The notes below the pieces were generated by a model. The model made no database searches and was not told the DNA's origin. It worked only from the letters and a program-made list of their open reading frames with translations. Made by a program: the position numbers and the translations under genes. A stretch of 12,356 bases of DNA from contig CAAGGY010000097.1 of assembly GCA_900769525.1 (NCBI GenBank), positions 1-12,356 on the forward strand, given 5' to 3'. Shown here in pieces: positions 1 to 7,419 of the stretch (positions are counted from its first letter, which is position 1; every line of letters begins with the position of its first letter). Origin of the DNA: an uncultured Alistipes sp. (GTDB lineage Bacteria; Bacteroidota; Bacteroidia; Bacteroidales; Rikenellaceae).

Positions 1-664
1 CCTTACCCACACCTGCACGGTCGGCAAGCTCGTCGATAACCTCGGTGGTGATGAGCGTAGAGTCCATATCGAAGCATATAAGGCGGCGAGAGCGACGGAA
101 GATACCATCACGCTGGAATGATATGTCGACACCTCCGTCGTTAGCAATCTGCATCAATGCACGCTGGAAGCTACCCTTGTCCGATAGTGTGCCACGCACC
201 GAGAACTCGATACTTGTCTTTGGGGCACGCTCGTTCTCGTCCAGAGGCATACGACCAGTAAGGCGGTTGATGTCGTCGATGTTGAGTCCCTCCTCAGAGA
301 TAGGCTTAGTCACGGCTGAGATATGCTCGGCAGTAATCATACGGCCTACCAGGGTGATGATATATCTATGCTTGCCCTGTCCCGTAACCCAGTTGCTATA
401 CTGCTCAACGGTGATAGGCTCAAAGCGAATAGTGATGTTCATCTCAGAGGCCTTAAAGAGCAACTCCTTCATAATCTGGCCCGAACGCTCAGGAGTTGTC
501 ATAAAGAGAATACCCAGGGTTAGCGACTGGTGGATGTTCGACTGACCAATATCGAGGATAAAGGCGTCGTGGCGAGCAAGAATGCCCGTGAGCGACGATG
601 TTAGTCCTGGTTTATCCTTGCCGGAGATGTTTATCTGTATGATTTCAATGTTATCGTAATTCAT
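1..664 (-). CDS. serB: Phosphoserine phosphatase SerB, C-terminal part missing (runs off left edge)
   Basis: This enzyme removes phosphate from O-phosphoserine in the last step of serine synthesis in the cytoplasm. The first 221 residues are visible. Residues 6-80 and about 100-180 read as two ACT-like regulatory domains; the first opens with a KDKPGLTSSLTG segment typical of ACT domains. They lead into the HAD phosphatase domain, whose motif I, FDMDSTLI, lies at residues 198-205. Asp199 is the expected phospho-accepting nucleophile and Asp201 the acid/base. The following TEVIDELADRAGVGK matches the SerB cap region. The rest of the HAD domain and the stop codon lie beyond base 1. The ATG at 664-662 is chosen because a promoter-like box lies just upstream and the N-terminus fits the ACT domain. 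The ACT domains suggest amino-acid feedback, by analogy with the family. It appears to be transcribed alone, downstream of the DUF5606 terminator. Confidence 0.95.
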   Translation of the reverse strand, partial: MNYDNIEIIQINISGKDKPGLTSSLTGILARHDAFILDIGQSNIHQSLTLGILFMTTPERSGQIMKELLFKASEMNITIRFEPITVEQYSNWVTGQGKHRYIITLVGRMITAEHISAVTKPISEEGLNIDDINRLTGRMPLDENERAPKTSIEFSVRGTLSDKGSFQRALMQIANDGGVDISFQRDGIFRRSRRLICFDMDSTLITTEVIDELADRAGVGK

Positions 665-696
665 GGTAATTTGCACATTTTTTTATTATTCTTGCA

Positions 697-704
697 CAAA
701 TATA
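697..704 (-). promoter_or_regulatory. Bacteroides-type -7 box for serB
   Basis: On the minus strand this reads TATATTTG, an exact match to the TAnnTTTG -7 consensus of the Bacteroidota primary sigma factor. It ends 32 bases before the serB start. No good -33 TTG is found at normal spacing: the nearest, TTGAC, is only 13 bases upstream. The call rests on the -7 box and its position between a terminator and a gene start. Confidence 0.5.
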
Positions 705-766
705 CAAAATTTTGCGTCAATCTCTGCGCCTTAGACTAAAAATTTAAAAAGAGGTGGTCGCAGATT

Positions 767-791
767 TCTCTCTTCGGGCTACAAAGAGAGA
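767..791 (-). terminator. Second hairpin directly behind the main terminator
   Basis: TCTCTCTT at 767-774 is perfectly complementary to AAGAGAGA at 784-791, with a 9-base loop. It begins on the base next to the larger hairpin (792-833), and its pyrimidine arm forms part of that hairpin's downstream U/C tract. It may be a back-up terminator or a barrier to 3' exonucleases. It has no strong U run of its own, so the role is uncertain. Confidence 0.45.
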
Positions 792-833
792 AAAATGGGC
801 CCGTCCAATATAAGAATTGAACAGACCCATTTT
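792..833 (-). terminator. Rho-independent terminator after the DUF5606 gene
   Basis: In the minus-strand transcript, bases 833-819 pair with 806-792 in an uninterrupted 15-bp stem with a 12-base loop, followed by a pyrimidine-rich, mostly U tract. Three of the pairs are G-U in the minus-strand RNA and would be A-C mismatches in a plus-strand RNA. That asymmetry supports minus-strand function. The hairpin starts about 80 bases after the DUF5606 stop codon. Confidence 0.8.
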
Positions 834-913
834 CTGTGATTGTGCAACGAGGGTAGATATCTAAGAAGAGATGATATCGCAACCTTGTTATACTTTGCGA
901 AGCGTTGCCTCTG

Positions 914-1330
914 CTACTCCTCAGCCTCGTTGCCCTCAGTAGGGAGCTTGAACTCGGTGAAGCCAGCCTCAACAAGGATGTTGTACCAAGCGAAGCACTT
1001 CTTCATATCTGAGACGTGAACACGCTCACGATCGTACTCAGGCAACACCTTTGCAAACTCCTCCTTAATCTTGTCTGCAGACTCCTTGTGAGAGATTGCC
1101 TGCTTACCCTCAGTGTAGTTCCAGATGTTGGTGAACACATCAGCCAAAGCGATATCCTCACCCTCGGTGAACATCGAAATCTCAGTAAGAGCGCTTACAC
1201 GTGATGTTGCAGCAGCATTCATACGCTTGCCATCGATGAGCGACTCAACGATAACGCCACGCATAGACTGAGCAACGAACTTATACAAACCAGGCTGACC
1301 AGAGATGGCCAAAATATCCTTCAATTCCAT
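914..1330 (-). CDS. DUF5606 family protein
   Basis: This is a 138-residue soluble protein with no signal peptide or membrane segment. I recognise the N-terminal signature of DUF5606, a family largely restricted to Bacteroidota: it starts MELKDILAISGQPGLYKFVA, followed by VIVESLIDGKR (about residues 27-37) and SALTEISMFT (about 45-54). The N-terminal half looks like a small beta-rich domain. The C-terminal half (about 60-130) is helical and charged, and the tail is acidic (GNEAEE). Length is normal for the family. No biochemical function is known to me, and none should be assumed. It has its own promoter and a strong terminator, so it is probably a single-gene unit. The ATG at 1330 gives the conserved N-terminus and is the only sensible start. 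Confidence 0.9.
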   Translation of the reverse strand: MELKDILAISGQPGLYKFVAQSMRGVIVESLIDGKRMNAAATSRVSALTEISMFTEGEDIALADVFTNIWNYTEGKQAISHKESADKIKEEFAKVLPEYDRERVHVSDMKKCFAWYNILVEAGFTEFKLPTEGNEAEE

Positions 1331-1387
1331 AGTTTTGAATATCTATTAAATTTGTTTGAACAATCTTGTGTTAAATCATTAGCGATG

Positions 1388-1416
1388 CAAAGTTAATTAT
1401 TTTTCGCTAATAACAA
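1388..1416 (-). promoter_or_regulatory. Promoter of the DUF5606 gene
   Basis: On the minus strand, TTG (1416-1414) is followed after 18 bases by TAACTTTG (1395-1388). Both match the Bacteroidota -33 TTG and -7 TAnnTTTG elements. Transcription would start near 1381 and give a leader of about 50 bases. The -33 box touches the end of the upstream terminator hairpin at 1417. Confidence 0.7.
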
Positions 1417-1447
1417 GGGGTTAGCCACCGTGAATGTGGATAACCCC
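1417..1447 (-). terminator. Terminator after the GH2 glycosidase gene
   Basis: GGGGTTA (1417-1423) pairs with TAACCCC (1441-1447). After one G/A mismatch, CCAC (1425-1428) pairs with GTGG (1436-1439), closing a 7-base loop. In the minus-strand transcript the stem is followed by UUGUUAUUAG, a weak U tract. It begins 28 bases after the GH2 stop codon. The stem is strong but the tail is imperfect, so termination may be partial. Confidence 0.65.
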
Positions 1448-1475
1448 CTATTTTGGCTAATTATATCGCCTAATA

Positions 1476-3971
1476 TTATTCAGTTTTTATAGTTATCGTA
1501 GCAGGCTTTAACCCCTTAGCCGTGGCTGTGAGTGTTATCGTGCCTGGCTTGTCGCTACTCTCGACAATAGCTGTCATCATGCCGCTGAAGACTCGCATAT
1601 GTGGCTCGTGGAAGAGCTCCAACGAGGCTGGATTGCCGTTGGCACCAGCACGGTAGTTGCCAGCACCCTTAACTGTATAGCGAATCTCGTTGTCGGCAGC
1701 AGGGCAGAGGTTGCCATCTTTGTCCACTACTCGCACGGTGATAAATGATAGGTCACGGCCATCGGCCTTGATGGTTGCTCTGTCGGCCGAGAGCTCGATA
1801 TGGTGTGGCTTACCTGCTGTGCATATCTGTTGCTCAGCTACCGCCTCACCCGCCTCGTTATAGGCTACAACCTTCACTGTGCCAGGCTCATACTTTGTAT
1901 CCATCCACATCAGGCGGTAGCGCTGCTGGCGCTTGAGAGCCTTCTCAGCTTCGGGTGTCTGGGTATTCTCAATGTTTATAGTAGTATCCTTAGTGCGCAC
2001 ACCCTGGCTTACGCCATTGATAAAGAGCTCGGCAGATGGGTAGTTGGTGTAGACAAATATAGGTGTTACCTCGCCCTCACGTCCAGGCCATGTCCAATGT
2101 GGTAGGATGTGAAGTGTCTCAGCATCCTTGTTCCAGTGGCTACGATAGAGGAAGTAGCGGTCCTTAGGAAGGCCCGCAAGGTCAACAATGCCGAAGAGCG
2201 ATGAGTGGCTTGGCCAATCGCTGTAGTATGGCGTAGGCTCACCGAGGTAGTCGAAGCCTGTCCATACAAACTCGCCAATGCAGCAGTCGTAATCATCGTG
2301 CCACATCCAGTCATCCTCAGGAAGGTTGGACCATCCGCAGTGCTCAACGTCGTACGACGATGCCTGGTGGTCTTCATACTTAGCCATCGAGCGACGCTCA
2401 ACAGGGAACTTATAGACGCCACGGCTGCTCACCGTAGAGGCGGTCTCCGAGCCGAGGATAATCTGTTGAGGAAGGCTGTAGTAGTTGTTGCCGTAGAGGT
2501 GTGGGCGGTAGTTGAAGCCCGCAACATCCATAAGTGCAGCCATATTGTTATATACCACGTTGTGTGGCTGATCCATACCCTGTGTTACAGGGCGTGTAGG
2601 GTCCTCACGGTGGCATATATCCTGCAACATTCTTGAGAGTTTTGGGCCGTGTAGTTTGTCGCCCTGGTCGGGAACCTCGTTACCGATGCACCACATCACA
2701 ACACTTGGATTGTTGCGGAAGTGGTGGATGAGGTTCACAAGGTCACGCTCAGCCCACTCGTCAAAGTATTTGTGGTAGCCATTCTTAACCTTGGCTGTGC
2801 GCCACTCATCGAATGACTCGAGCATAAGCATCATACCCATCTCGTCGCAGGCCTCAACAAGCTCTGGAGCTGGCATATTGTGCGACGTGCGAATAGCGTT
2901 GCAACCCATATCCTTGAGTATGCGAATCTGACGACGTATCGCCGCATCGTTCACAGCTGCACCCAAAGGACCAAGGTCGTGGTGGTTACATACGCCTCGG
3001 AACTTGGTCATCACGCCATTGATGAACATACCCTTCTCAGGGATAATCTCGATGGTGCGGATACCAAAACGTGTGGTGTACTCATCTTTGAGATGCTCGC
3101 CAGCATAGAGCTTCGACTCGGCAGTGTAGAGTGTGGGGCTATCTACCGACCATAGTTTTGGATTCTCAACGTCGAATACCTGCTCAAAATAGTCGCTATC
3201 ATAGCGGCTGATACCATCCTCAGCACGTGCCACGACATTACCCTCGCTATCCTTAATCTCAGTCACGATGCGTAGTGACTCGGCAGAGACCTCCTCGGGA
3301 CGAACGACCTTAGTGCGAAGCTCGATGCGAGCTATCGACTTCTTGACTATTGGCGTTGTGAGCTGTGTACCCCATACAGGGATGTGTACATCGTCAACAA
3401 CGATGAGTCGCACGTTGCGGTAGATGCCAGCACCAGGGTACCAGCGTGATGAGTCGGTCTCGTTCTCAAGGCGTACGGCGAGCTCGTTATCTCCGCTTTT
3501 GACATAGTCGGTAATGTCGAAGTGGAAGGCGTTATAGCCGTAGGGCCAAAAGCCTACCTCTTGGCCATTTACATACAGACGTGCCTGGCTCATTGCACCG
3601 TCAAAGATGATGATGGCACGCTTGCCAGCCTGGAACGTAGGTAGCTCAAAGTTGAGACGATACCAACCCACGCCTACAAATGGAAGACCTCCTGTACGTC
3701 CTGCGTGCTCCATAGCCTCCTGCTGGCCATCCTGCGTGATTGCCACATTTTGGCGGTCGTTGTGTATGCTAAAAGGTCCATATATCGCCCAATCGTGAGG
3801 CACACGCACCTGCTGCCACTTGCTATCATCAAAGCCCAAACGGCTATGCTCACTACTATCCTCACGAGTAAATTTCCACCCCTTCTCCAATAGTTGCTCG
3901 CTACGCTGCTGTGCAAAGAGCGATGTGCTGAGTGCCAGCATTGCTAATAGCAACATTCCCAATCGTTTCAT
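1476..3971 (-). CDS. Secreted glycoside hydrolase family 2 enzyme (probable beta-galactosidase type)
   Basis: This 831-residue GH2 enzyme probably acts in the periplasm or at the cell surface. Residues 1-20 form a signal peptide ending SLFA before QQ. About 25-195 is the jelly-roll sugar-binding domain (GWYRLNFELP, RLYVNGQEVG), about 200-305 the immunoglobulin-like GH2 domain, and about 306-610 the TIM barrel. The acid/base is Glu432 in WCIGNEVPD and the likely nucleophile is Glu509 in GSETAS. Barrel residues FVWTGFDYLGEPT (568-580) are also present. A DUF4982-like domain (about 635-715) and a C-terminal Ig-like domain (about 725-825) follow. Both catalytic glutamates are in place, so it should be active. 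Family members hydrolyse beta-galactosides, glucuronides and other sugars, and the exact substrate cannot be read here. No SusC/SusD pair or other glycosidase is in the window. It has its own promoter and terminator. Confidence 0.95.
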   Translation of the reverse strand: MKRLGMLLLAMLALSTSLFAQQRSEQLLEKGWKFTREDSSEHSRLGFDDSKWQQVRVPHDWAIYGPFSIHNDRQNVAITQDGQQEAMEHAGRTGGLPFVGVGWYRLNFELPTFQAGKRAIIIFDGAMSQARLYVNGQEVGFWPYGYNAFHFDITDYVKSGDNELAVRLENETDSSRWYPGAGIYRNVRLIVVDDVHIPVWGTQLTTPIVKKSIARIELRTKVVRPEEVSAESLRIVTEIKDSEGNVVARAEDGISRYDSDYFEQVFDVENPKLWSVDSPTLYTAESKLYAGEHLKDEYTTRFGIRTIEIIPEKGMFINGVMTKFRGVCNHHDLGPLGAAVNDAAIRRQIRILKDMGCNAIRTSHNMPAPELVEACDEMGMMLMLESFDEWRTAKVKNGYHKYFDEWAERDLVNLIHHFRNNPSVVMWCIGNEVPDQGDKLHGPKLSRMLQDICHREDPTRPVTQGMDQPHNVVYNNMAALMDVAGFNYRPHLYGNNYYSLPQQIILGSETASTVSSRGVYKFPVERRSMAKYEDHQASSYDVEHCGWSNLPEDDWMWHDDYDCCIGEFVWTGFDYLGEPTPYYSDWPSHSSLFGIVDLAGLPKDRYFLYRSHWNKDAETLHILPHWTWPGREGEVTPIFVYTNYPSAELFINGVSQGVRTKDTTINIENTQTPEAEKALKRQQRYRLMWMDTKYEPGTVKVVAYNEAGEAVAEQQICTAGKPHHIELSADRATIKADGRDLSFITVRVVDKDGNLCPAADNEIRYTVKGAGNYRAGANGNPASLELFHEPHMRVFSGMMTAIVESSDKPGTITLTATAKGLKPATITIKTE

Positions 3972-3999
3972 ATCTCTTTGGATTTAATATTGTTCTAAG

Positions 4000-4029
4000 C
4001 AAAGATATAAAAATTAGTTTTGCTACTAA
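4000..4029 (-). promoter_or_regulatory. Promoter of the GH2 gene
   Basis: On the minus strand, TATCTTTG (4007-4000) matches the Bacteroidota -7 consensus exactly. TTAG (4029-4026) lies 18 bases upstream as an imperfect -33 box, the same spacing as in the DUF5606 promoter. The -7 box is 28 bases before the GH2 start. I see no clear terminator between the PAS gene and this promoter, so read-through from the upstream operon may add to GH2 expression. Confidence 0.6.
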
Positions 4030-4034
4030 GCGCT

Positions 4035-4376
4035 CTACTCTCTGACGTAGTGAGGCATATTCTCTGGAATCTCGAGGGAGAACTCCACGAGGCCTGCTAC
4101 CTCGCCAGATTCGTACCATGGAGCTTGGTAGATAAGCTTGCGAAGGTCACGCTTTTGGATGGTGTAGGCGTTGCTCTCAGCATTTGTGATAAGGCGGTTG
4201 ATAATCTCACGTGAGCGTGCTGAGTGGCAAGGCATCATAGACTTGCCACGAACATCGCCATTCACCTCAATTGAGCGCTTGTTCTGGTAGAGTACCACAC
4301 CATCAAGATCGGCAACTGTAATGGCACAACCCTTGAGATTGTCGCCCCATGGGCAACGAATGTGTTCAAAATTCAT
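4035..4376 (-). CDS. Single-domain PAS-like protein
   Basis: This 113-residue soluble protein appears to consist of one PAS-like domain. ITVADLDGVVLYQNKRSIEV (19-38) resembles the opening PAS strands. The MPCHSARSREII segment (48-59) and TIQKRDLRKLIYQAPWY (72-88) resemble the middle and later strands. The C-terminal GLVEFSLEIPENMPHYVR resembles short PAS proteins of Bacteroidota. There is no attached kinase, cyclase or DNA-binding domain, so it could only act by binding a ligand or a partner protein. Cysteines at 8, 17 and 50 are potential ligand or redox sites, but this is speculation. It lies 19 bases after the (p)ppGpp enzyme gene and is probably co-transcribed with it. PAS is a structural call; the ligand and partner are unknown. 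Confidence 0.78.
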   Translation of the reverse strand: MNFEHIRCPWGDNLKGCAITVADLDGVVLYQNKRSIEVNGDVRGKSMMPCHSARSREIINRLITNAESNAYTIQKRDLRKLIYQAPWYESGEVAGLVEFSLEIPENMPHYVRE

Positions 4377-4395
4377 AGTTGTATTGGGTTAGTTA

Positions 4396-6615
4396 TTAAT
4401 TAATTCTATAAGCATTCTTGACACCTTTGACACGGCGTAGCGAGTGGAGCAACATATCGACAATATTTGCTCCTGTAACCTCGACAACAAGCTGTGCTGT
4501 GGCCGTGCCATCGCCCTTAGGCATGTAGTTAATGCCTCGCACCGAGAGTTTTAGCTCCTTGCTTGCCACGTCCATAATCGTGGTGGCAAGGCCCGGAATG
4601 TCGGCCGTAGAGAGGCCAATGGTAACTCTAAATGCACCCTGCGCATCCTCTCGCCAACGAGCCTCCATAACACGATATGGGTAGCGTTCACGCATACGGC
4701 GGGCGTTAGGGCAGTCGTTGCGGTGGATGGTAATTCCTGCGTTAATCGTGATAAAGCCAAAGACGCTATCGCCCTTGATAGGGTTGCAGCAACGACCAAA
4801 CTTATACTCTATATTATCAATCTTCTCGTCGATAATTAGTGCATCTGTCGAGCGCTGTGGAGCACTCTCGCCACGCTCCTCACGCAGGCGTGCCTTGCGC
4901 TGCTCAACCTCGGCAGCAGCCTGACGACGCTCCTCGTCAGCCTGGCCTGAGAGCCAGCGCTGAAGGACATCTTTGATTTCGAGTAGGTCGAGCTTCTGGT
5001 CGGCGATGAGCATATACATCTCTATGCCTCGACGCACCTTGAAGTGCTTGCATAGATATGCCACAGCCTCGTCAATGGTGATATCAATCTTCCAATTCTT
5101 GAGTCTACGCTCAAGCTCCTCACGGGCAAGGCGGGCATGCTTCTGACGCTCCTCTCGCAGGTAGGCACGAACACGTGAGCGTGCCTTGGTGGTGACACAT
5201 ATATTTAGCCAGTCGGCCTTGGGTGTCTGATCCTTACGGGTGAGCACCTCGCAGATGTCGCCATTGCGCAACTGCTCCTTGATAGGCACAACTCGACCTC
5301 CAACCTTGCCACCTACGCATATAGCGCCCAGCGAAGTGTGGATGTCGAAGGCAAAGTCGAGGACTGTAGCCCCCTCAGGAAGTTTGCGGATGTCGCCCGA
5401 AGGTGTGAAGACAAATATCTCGCCCGACGAGGGCTTAGCCTCAAAGCGGTGGGCAATAGATTCGGATGTCGTATCCTCGAGTAGCTCACGTAGGCGTCCG
5501 AGCCACTCCTCAGCACCCATACCGCCCTGCTTAACGCCCTTATATCGCCAATGTGCTGCGATACCTCGCTCGGCAACCTCGTCCATGCGCTCGGTACGAA
5601 TTTGAACCTCTACCCAGCGGCCACCATCGGCCAAGACGGTGGTATGCAACGACTCGTAGCCATTGCTCTTGGGTATAGATATCCAGTCACGCATACGGTC
5701 GGGGTTGGGCATATAGAGGCTGGCAACGTGCGAGTAGACTGTCCAGCACTGCGCCTTCTCCTTCTCTATGGGGCAGTCGATGATGATGCGCAGGGCAAAT
5801 ATGTCGTAGACACCCTTGAAGTCTACCTTCTGCTTGCGCATCTTCTGAAATATTGAGAATACTGACTTTGTGCGGCTCTTGATATGGTAGCTTATGCCAT
5901 CACGGTCGAGAAGCTGTCGCACAGGCTCCAGAAACTTCTCGATGAAGGCTATGCGCTCGGCCTCGCTCTCCTTAAGCTCGTGGACAATGTGGTTGTATGA
6001 TTCAGGCTCAAGGTGCTTAAGCGAGAGATCCTCAAGTTCGCTCTTGATGCTATATAGTCCGAGCTTGTGCGCAATCTGTGCATATAGGTTGAGGCTCTCC
6101 CAGCTCTTTGTGCGGCGCTTCTTCTCAGGGAAGATGTCGAGCGTACGCATAACCTCAAGGCGGTCGGCGAGCTTGATAAGTATCACTCGTGGATCTTCGG
6201 AGTAGGAGACAATCATATCTCTAAAATCCGAAGCCTGCTCCTTAGAGGCCTTGAGCTTGATATCCGAAATCTTACATAGCGCAACGGCGATGCCAAGCAC
6301 CTCCTCGCCATACTCGTTGCGAATGGTCGCAGCGATACTATCGAGCTCAGGGCTATGGCGCTGAATAGCTATGCGCACCACATCGTGGATGATGGCGGCA
6401 ATCGTAGAGTTGCGGCCCAAGCCAATCTCCTCAATCACAATGCGGGCAACACCTACGCTATGGTCAAGAAGTGGCGTAGAGTCGTAGCGAACCTCGGTGG
6501 CAAGATTCTCTGCTGCGAAGATAAGGGCGTGGTCGACCATCTGCTGTGTGCGTGCAGAGAAGTTGTTGGCAACTACCTGGCGCAGAGTGTTATATCGTTG
6601 TAGAGTGTTCTCCAT
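4396..6615 (-). CDS. relA: Long RelA/SpoT homologue: (p)ppGpp synthetase, hydrolase site apparently degenerate
   Basis: This 739-residue stringent-response enzyme makes (p)ppGpp from ATP and GDP/GTP. Domains in order: HD hydrolase-type (about 25-200), synthetase (about 235-365), TGS (about 398-460), helical region, Zn-finger/CC domain (602-640; Cys609-Cys610, His631, Cys635) and C-terminal ACT (about 660-739). The synthetase keeps Asp271 (YDIFALR), RMRD at 307-310 in the place of the usual RxKD, NGYESLHTTV (318-327) and Glu336 (VEVQIRT). In the HD domain His52, His77-Asp78 and Asp151 remain, but the Glu-Asp pair of the HDxxED motif is Arg81-Ile82, and the usual Asn of RLHNMRTL is Val155. Hydrolysis is therefore probably lost. 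This suggests a RelA-like synthetase, with a separate bifunctional enzyme elsewhere in the genome. The TGS and C-terminal domains are those used for ribosome and tRNA sensing. The start lies 12 bases after the methyltransferase stop. Confidence 0.95.
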   Translation of the reverse strand: MENTLQRYNTLRQVVANNFSARTQQMVDHALIFAAENLATEVRYDSTPLLDHSVGVARIVIEEIGLGRNSTIAAIIHDVVRIAIQRHSPELDSIAATIRNEYGEEVLGIAVALCKISDIKLKASKEQASDFRDMIVSYSEDPRVILIKLADRLEVMRTLDIFPEKKRRTKSWESLNLYAQIAHKLGLYSIKSELEDLSLKHLEPESYNHIVHELKESEAERIAFIEKFLEPVRQLLDRDGISYHIKSRTKSVFSIFQKMRKQKVDFKGVYDIFALRIIIDCPIEKEKAQCWTVYSHVASLYMPNPDRMRDWISIPKSNGYESLHTTVLADGGRWVEVQIRTERMDEVAERGIAAHWRYKGVKQGGMGAEEWLGRLRELLEDTTSESIAHRFEAKPSSGEIFVFTPSGDIRKLPEGATVLDFAFDIHTSLGAICVGGKVGGRVVPIKEQLRNGDICEVLTRKDQTPKADWLNICVTTKARSRVRAYLREERQKHARLAREELERRLKNWKIDITIDEAVAYLCKHFKVRRGIEMYMLIADQKLDLLEIKDVLQRWLSGQADEERRQAAAEVEQRKARLREERGESAPQRSTDALIIDEKIDNIEYKFGRCCNPIKGDSVFGFITINAGITIHRNDCPNARRMRERYPYRVMEARWREDAQGAFRVTIGLSTADIPGLATTIMDVASKELKLSVRGINYMPKGDGTATAQLVVEVTGANIVDMLLHSLRRVKGVKNAYRIN

Positions 6616-6627
6616 TTTACTACATTC

Positions 6628-7419
6628 TTAGGTTGTTGTACTATCGCCCAAAGGCTTGCGGACAACGATAAGATCGTCCTCGCCAGGTGCATATAGTCGC
6701 TTCTCCCACTCGGTGAGCTGGCGTGCAAAGTCGTAGCGTTCAACAGTGAAGCCTGCATCACGAAGGCGATCGTCGTAGTCACGTCCATATACTCGACGGT
6801 GGTCATACTGTCCAAAGAGGCGAGTGCGCTCCTTGGGATCGGTGATAGAGTTATCCTCATAGGTCTTCTCACGGCTACGATCCTCAGGAACAAGGAGTAT
6901 GCCCCAACCTCCAGGGCGGAGGATGCGATATAGCTCTCGCATAGCAAGACGGTCATCGTCGACATGCTCGAGGAGGTGGTTGCAGATGATAATGTCGACT
7001 GAGGCATCCTTCATAGGTATGCTCTGCACGTCGAAGTGCTCATCAGCAAGTGGCGACTCGAGGTCGGCAGTGATATAGTTTTGGCTCGTGCCGTAGAACT
7101 TGCGAAAGTGCCTTAGCAGTGAGTGCTCAGGGGCGATGTGAAGCAGTCGAGGGTGGCTCTTGAAGAGGTCGGTATGACGCTCCAGCCAGAGCCATATCAT
7201 GCGGTGGCGCTCCAGCGACAGACAGCGTGGGCAGAGTGCATCCTCACGAGGCTCGACATAGCCGTAGGGCATAAAACGGCGGTAGCGGGCGCCACATATT
7301 GGGCACTCACGACCACGTCCCATATAGAGAGTGCCTACGATGGGAACAGCCCACGAGGCAACACGCTGCAACACCTTGCGGGGTACAAGGTTAAGAGTTA
7401 GACGAATCAGATGTTTCAT
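6628..7419 (-). CDS. Class I SAM-dependent methyltransferase with N-terminal zinc ribbon
   Basis: This 263-residue protein starts with a short hydrophobic or amphipathic segment (about 1-35). A four-cysteine zinc ribbon follows, with CPIC at 39-42 and CPRC at 63-66. The Methyltransf_11-like Rossmann domain runs from about 90 to 180. Motif I is unusual, LLHIAPE (92-98) instead of a glycine-rich loop, as I recall from other proteins of this ribbon-methyltransferase type. Asp119 (ITADLES) fits the acidic SAM-ribose position, ICNHLLEHVDDD (145-156) is the motif IV region, and ILRPGG (166-171) follows. The substrate is unknown; a sugar, lipid or protein cannot be separated on sequence. Its start overlaps the xseB 3' end by 29 bases. 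The overlap and its LIRLTLNLVPRKVL N-terminus support the first ATG, but a start further in, before the zinc ribbon, is not excluded. Confidence 0.85.
   Translation of the reverse strand: MKHLIRLTLNLVPRKVLQRVASWAVPIVGTLYMGRGRECPICGARYRRFMPYGYVEPREDALCPRCLSLERHRMIWLWLERHTDLFKSHPRLLHIAPEHSLLRHFRKFYGTSQNYITADLESPLADEHFDVQSIPMKDASVDIIICNHLLEHVDDDRLAMRELYRILRPGGWGILLVPEDRSREKTYEDNSITDPKERTRLFGQYDHRRVYGRDYDDRLRDAGFTVERYDFARQLTEWEKRLYAPGEDDLIVVRKPLGDSTTT

Noticed and set aside
45..545. Long plus-strand open frame of 166 codons
   Set aside because: It lies opposite serB, whose minus-strand translation has clear ACT and HAD motifs. The plus-strand product has low-complexity Ser/Arg-rich content and no recognisable domain.
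736..975. Minus-strand open frame of 79 codons
   Set aside because: It overlaps the DUF5606 3' end in another frame, runs through both terminator hairpins and has a Ser/Arg-rich start. No domain or ribosome site supports it.
2205..2636. Plus-strand open frame of 143 codons opposite the GH2 gene
   Set aside because: It is an antisense shadow of a well-conserved catalytic-domain region, and its product has no domain I recognise.
1476..3971. GH2 gene as part of a polysaccharide utilisation locus
   Set aside because: No SusC/SusD pair, other glycosidase, sulfatase or hybrid sensor is in the window. The gene stands alone with its own promoter and terminator.
3972..4034. Terminator between the PAS and GH2 genes (AGCAAA pairing with TTTGCT)
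   Set aside because: The stem is only 6 bp around a 15-base A/T-rich loop and includes the GH2 -7 box. It is too weak to call.
3901..4119. Minus-strand open frame of 72 codons between the PAS and GH2 genes
   Set aside because: It is out of frame with the PAS gene, covers the GH2 promoter and the GH2 signal peptide region, and has no recognisable features.
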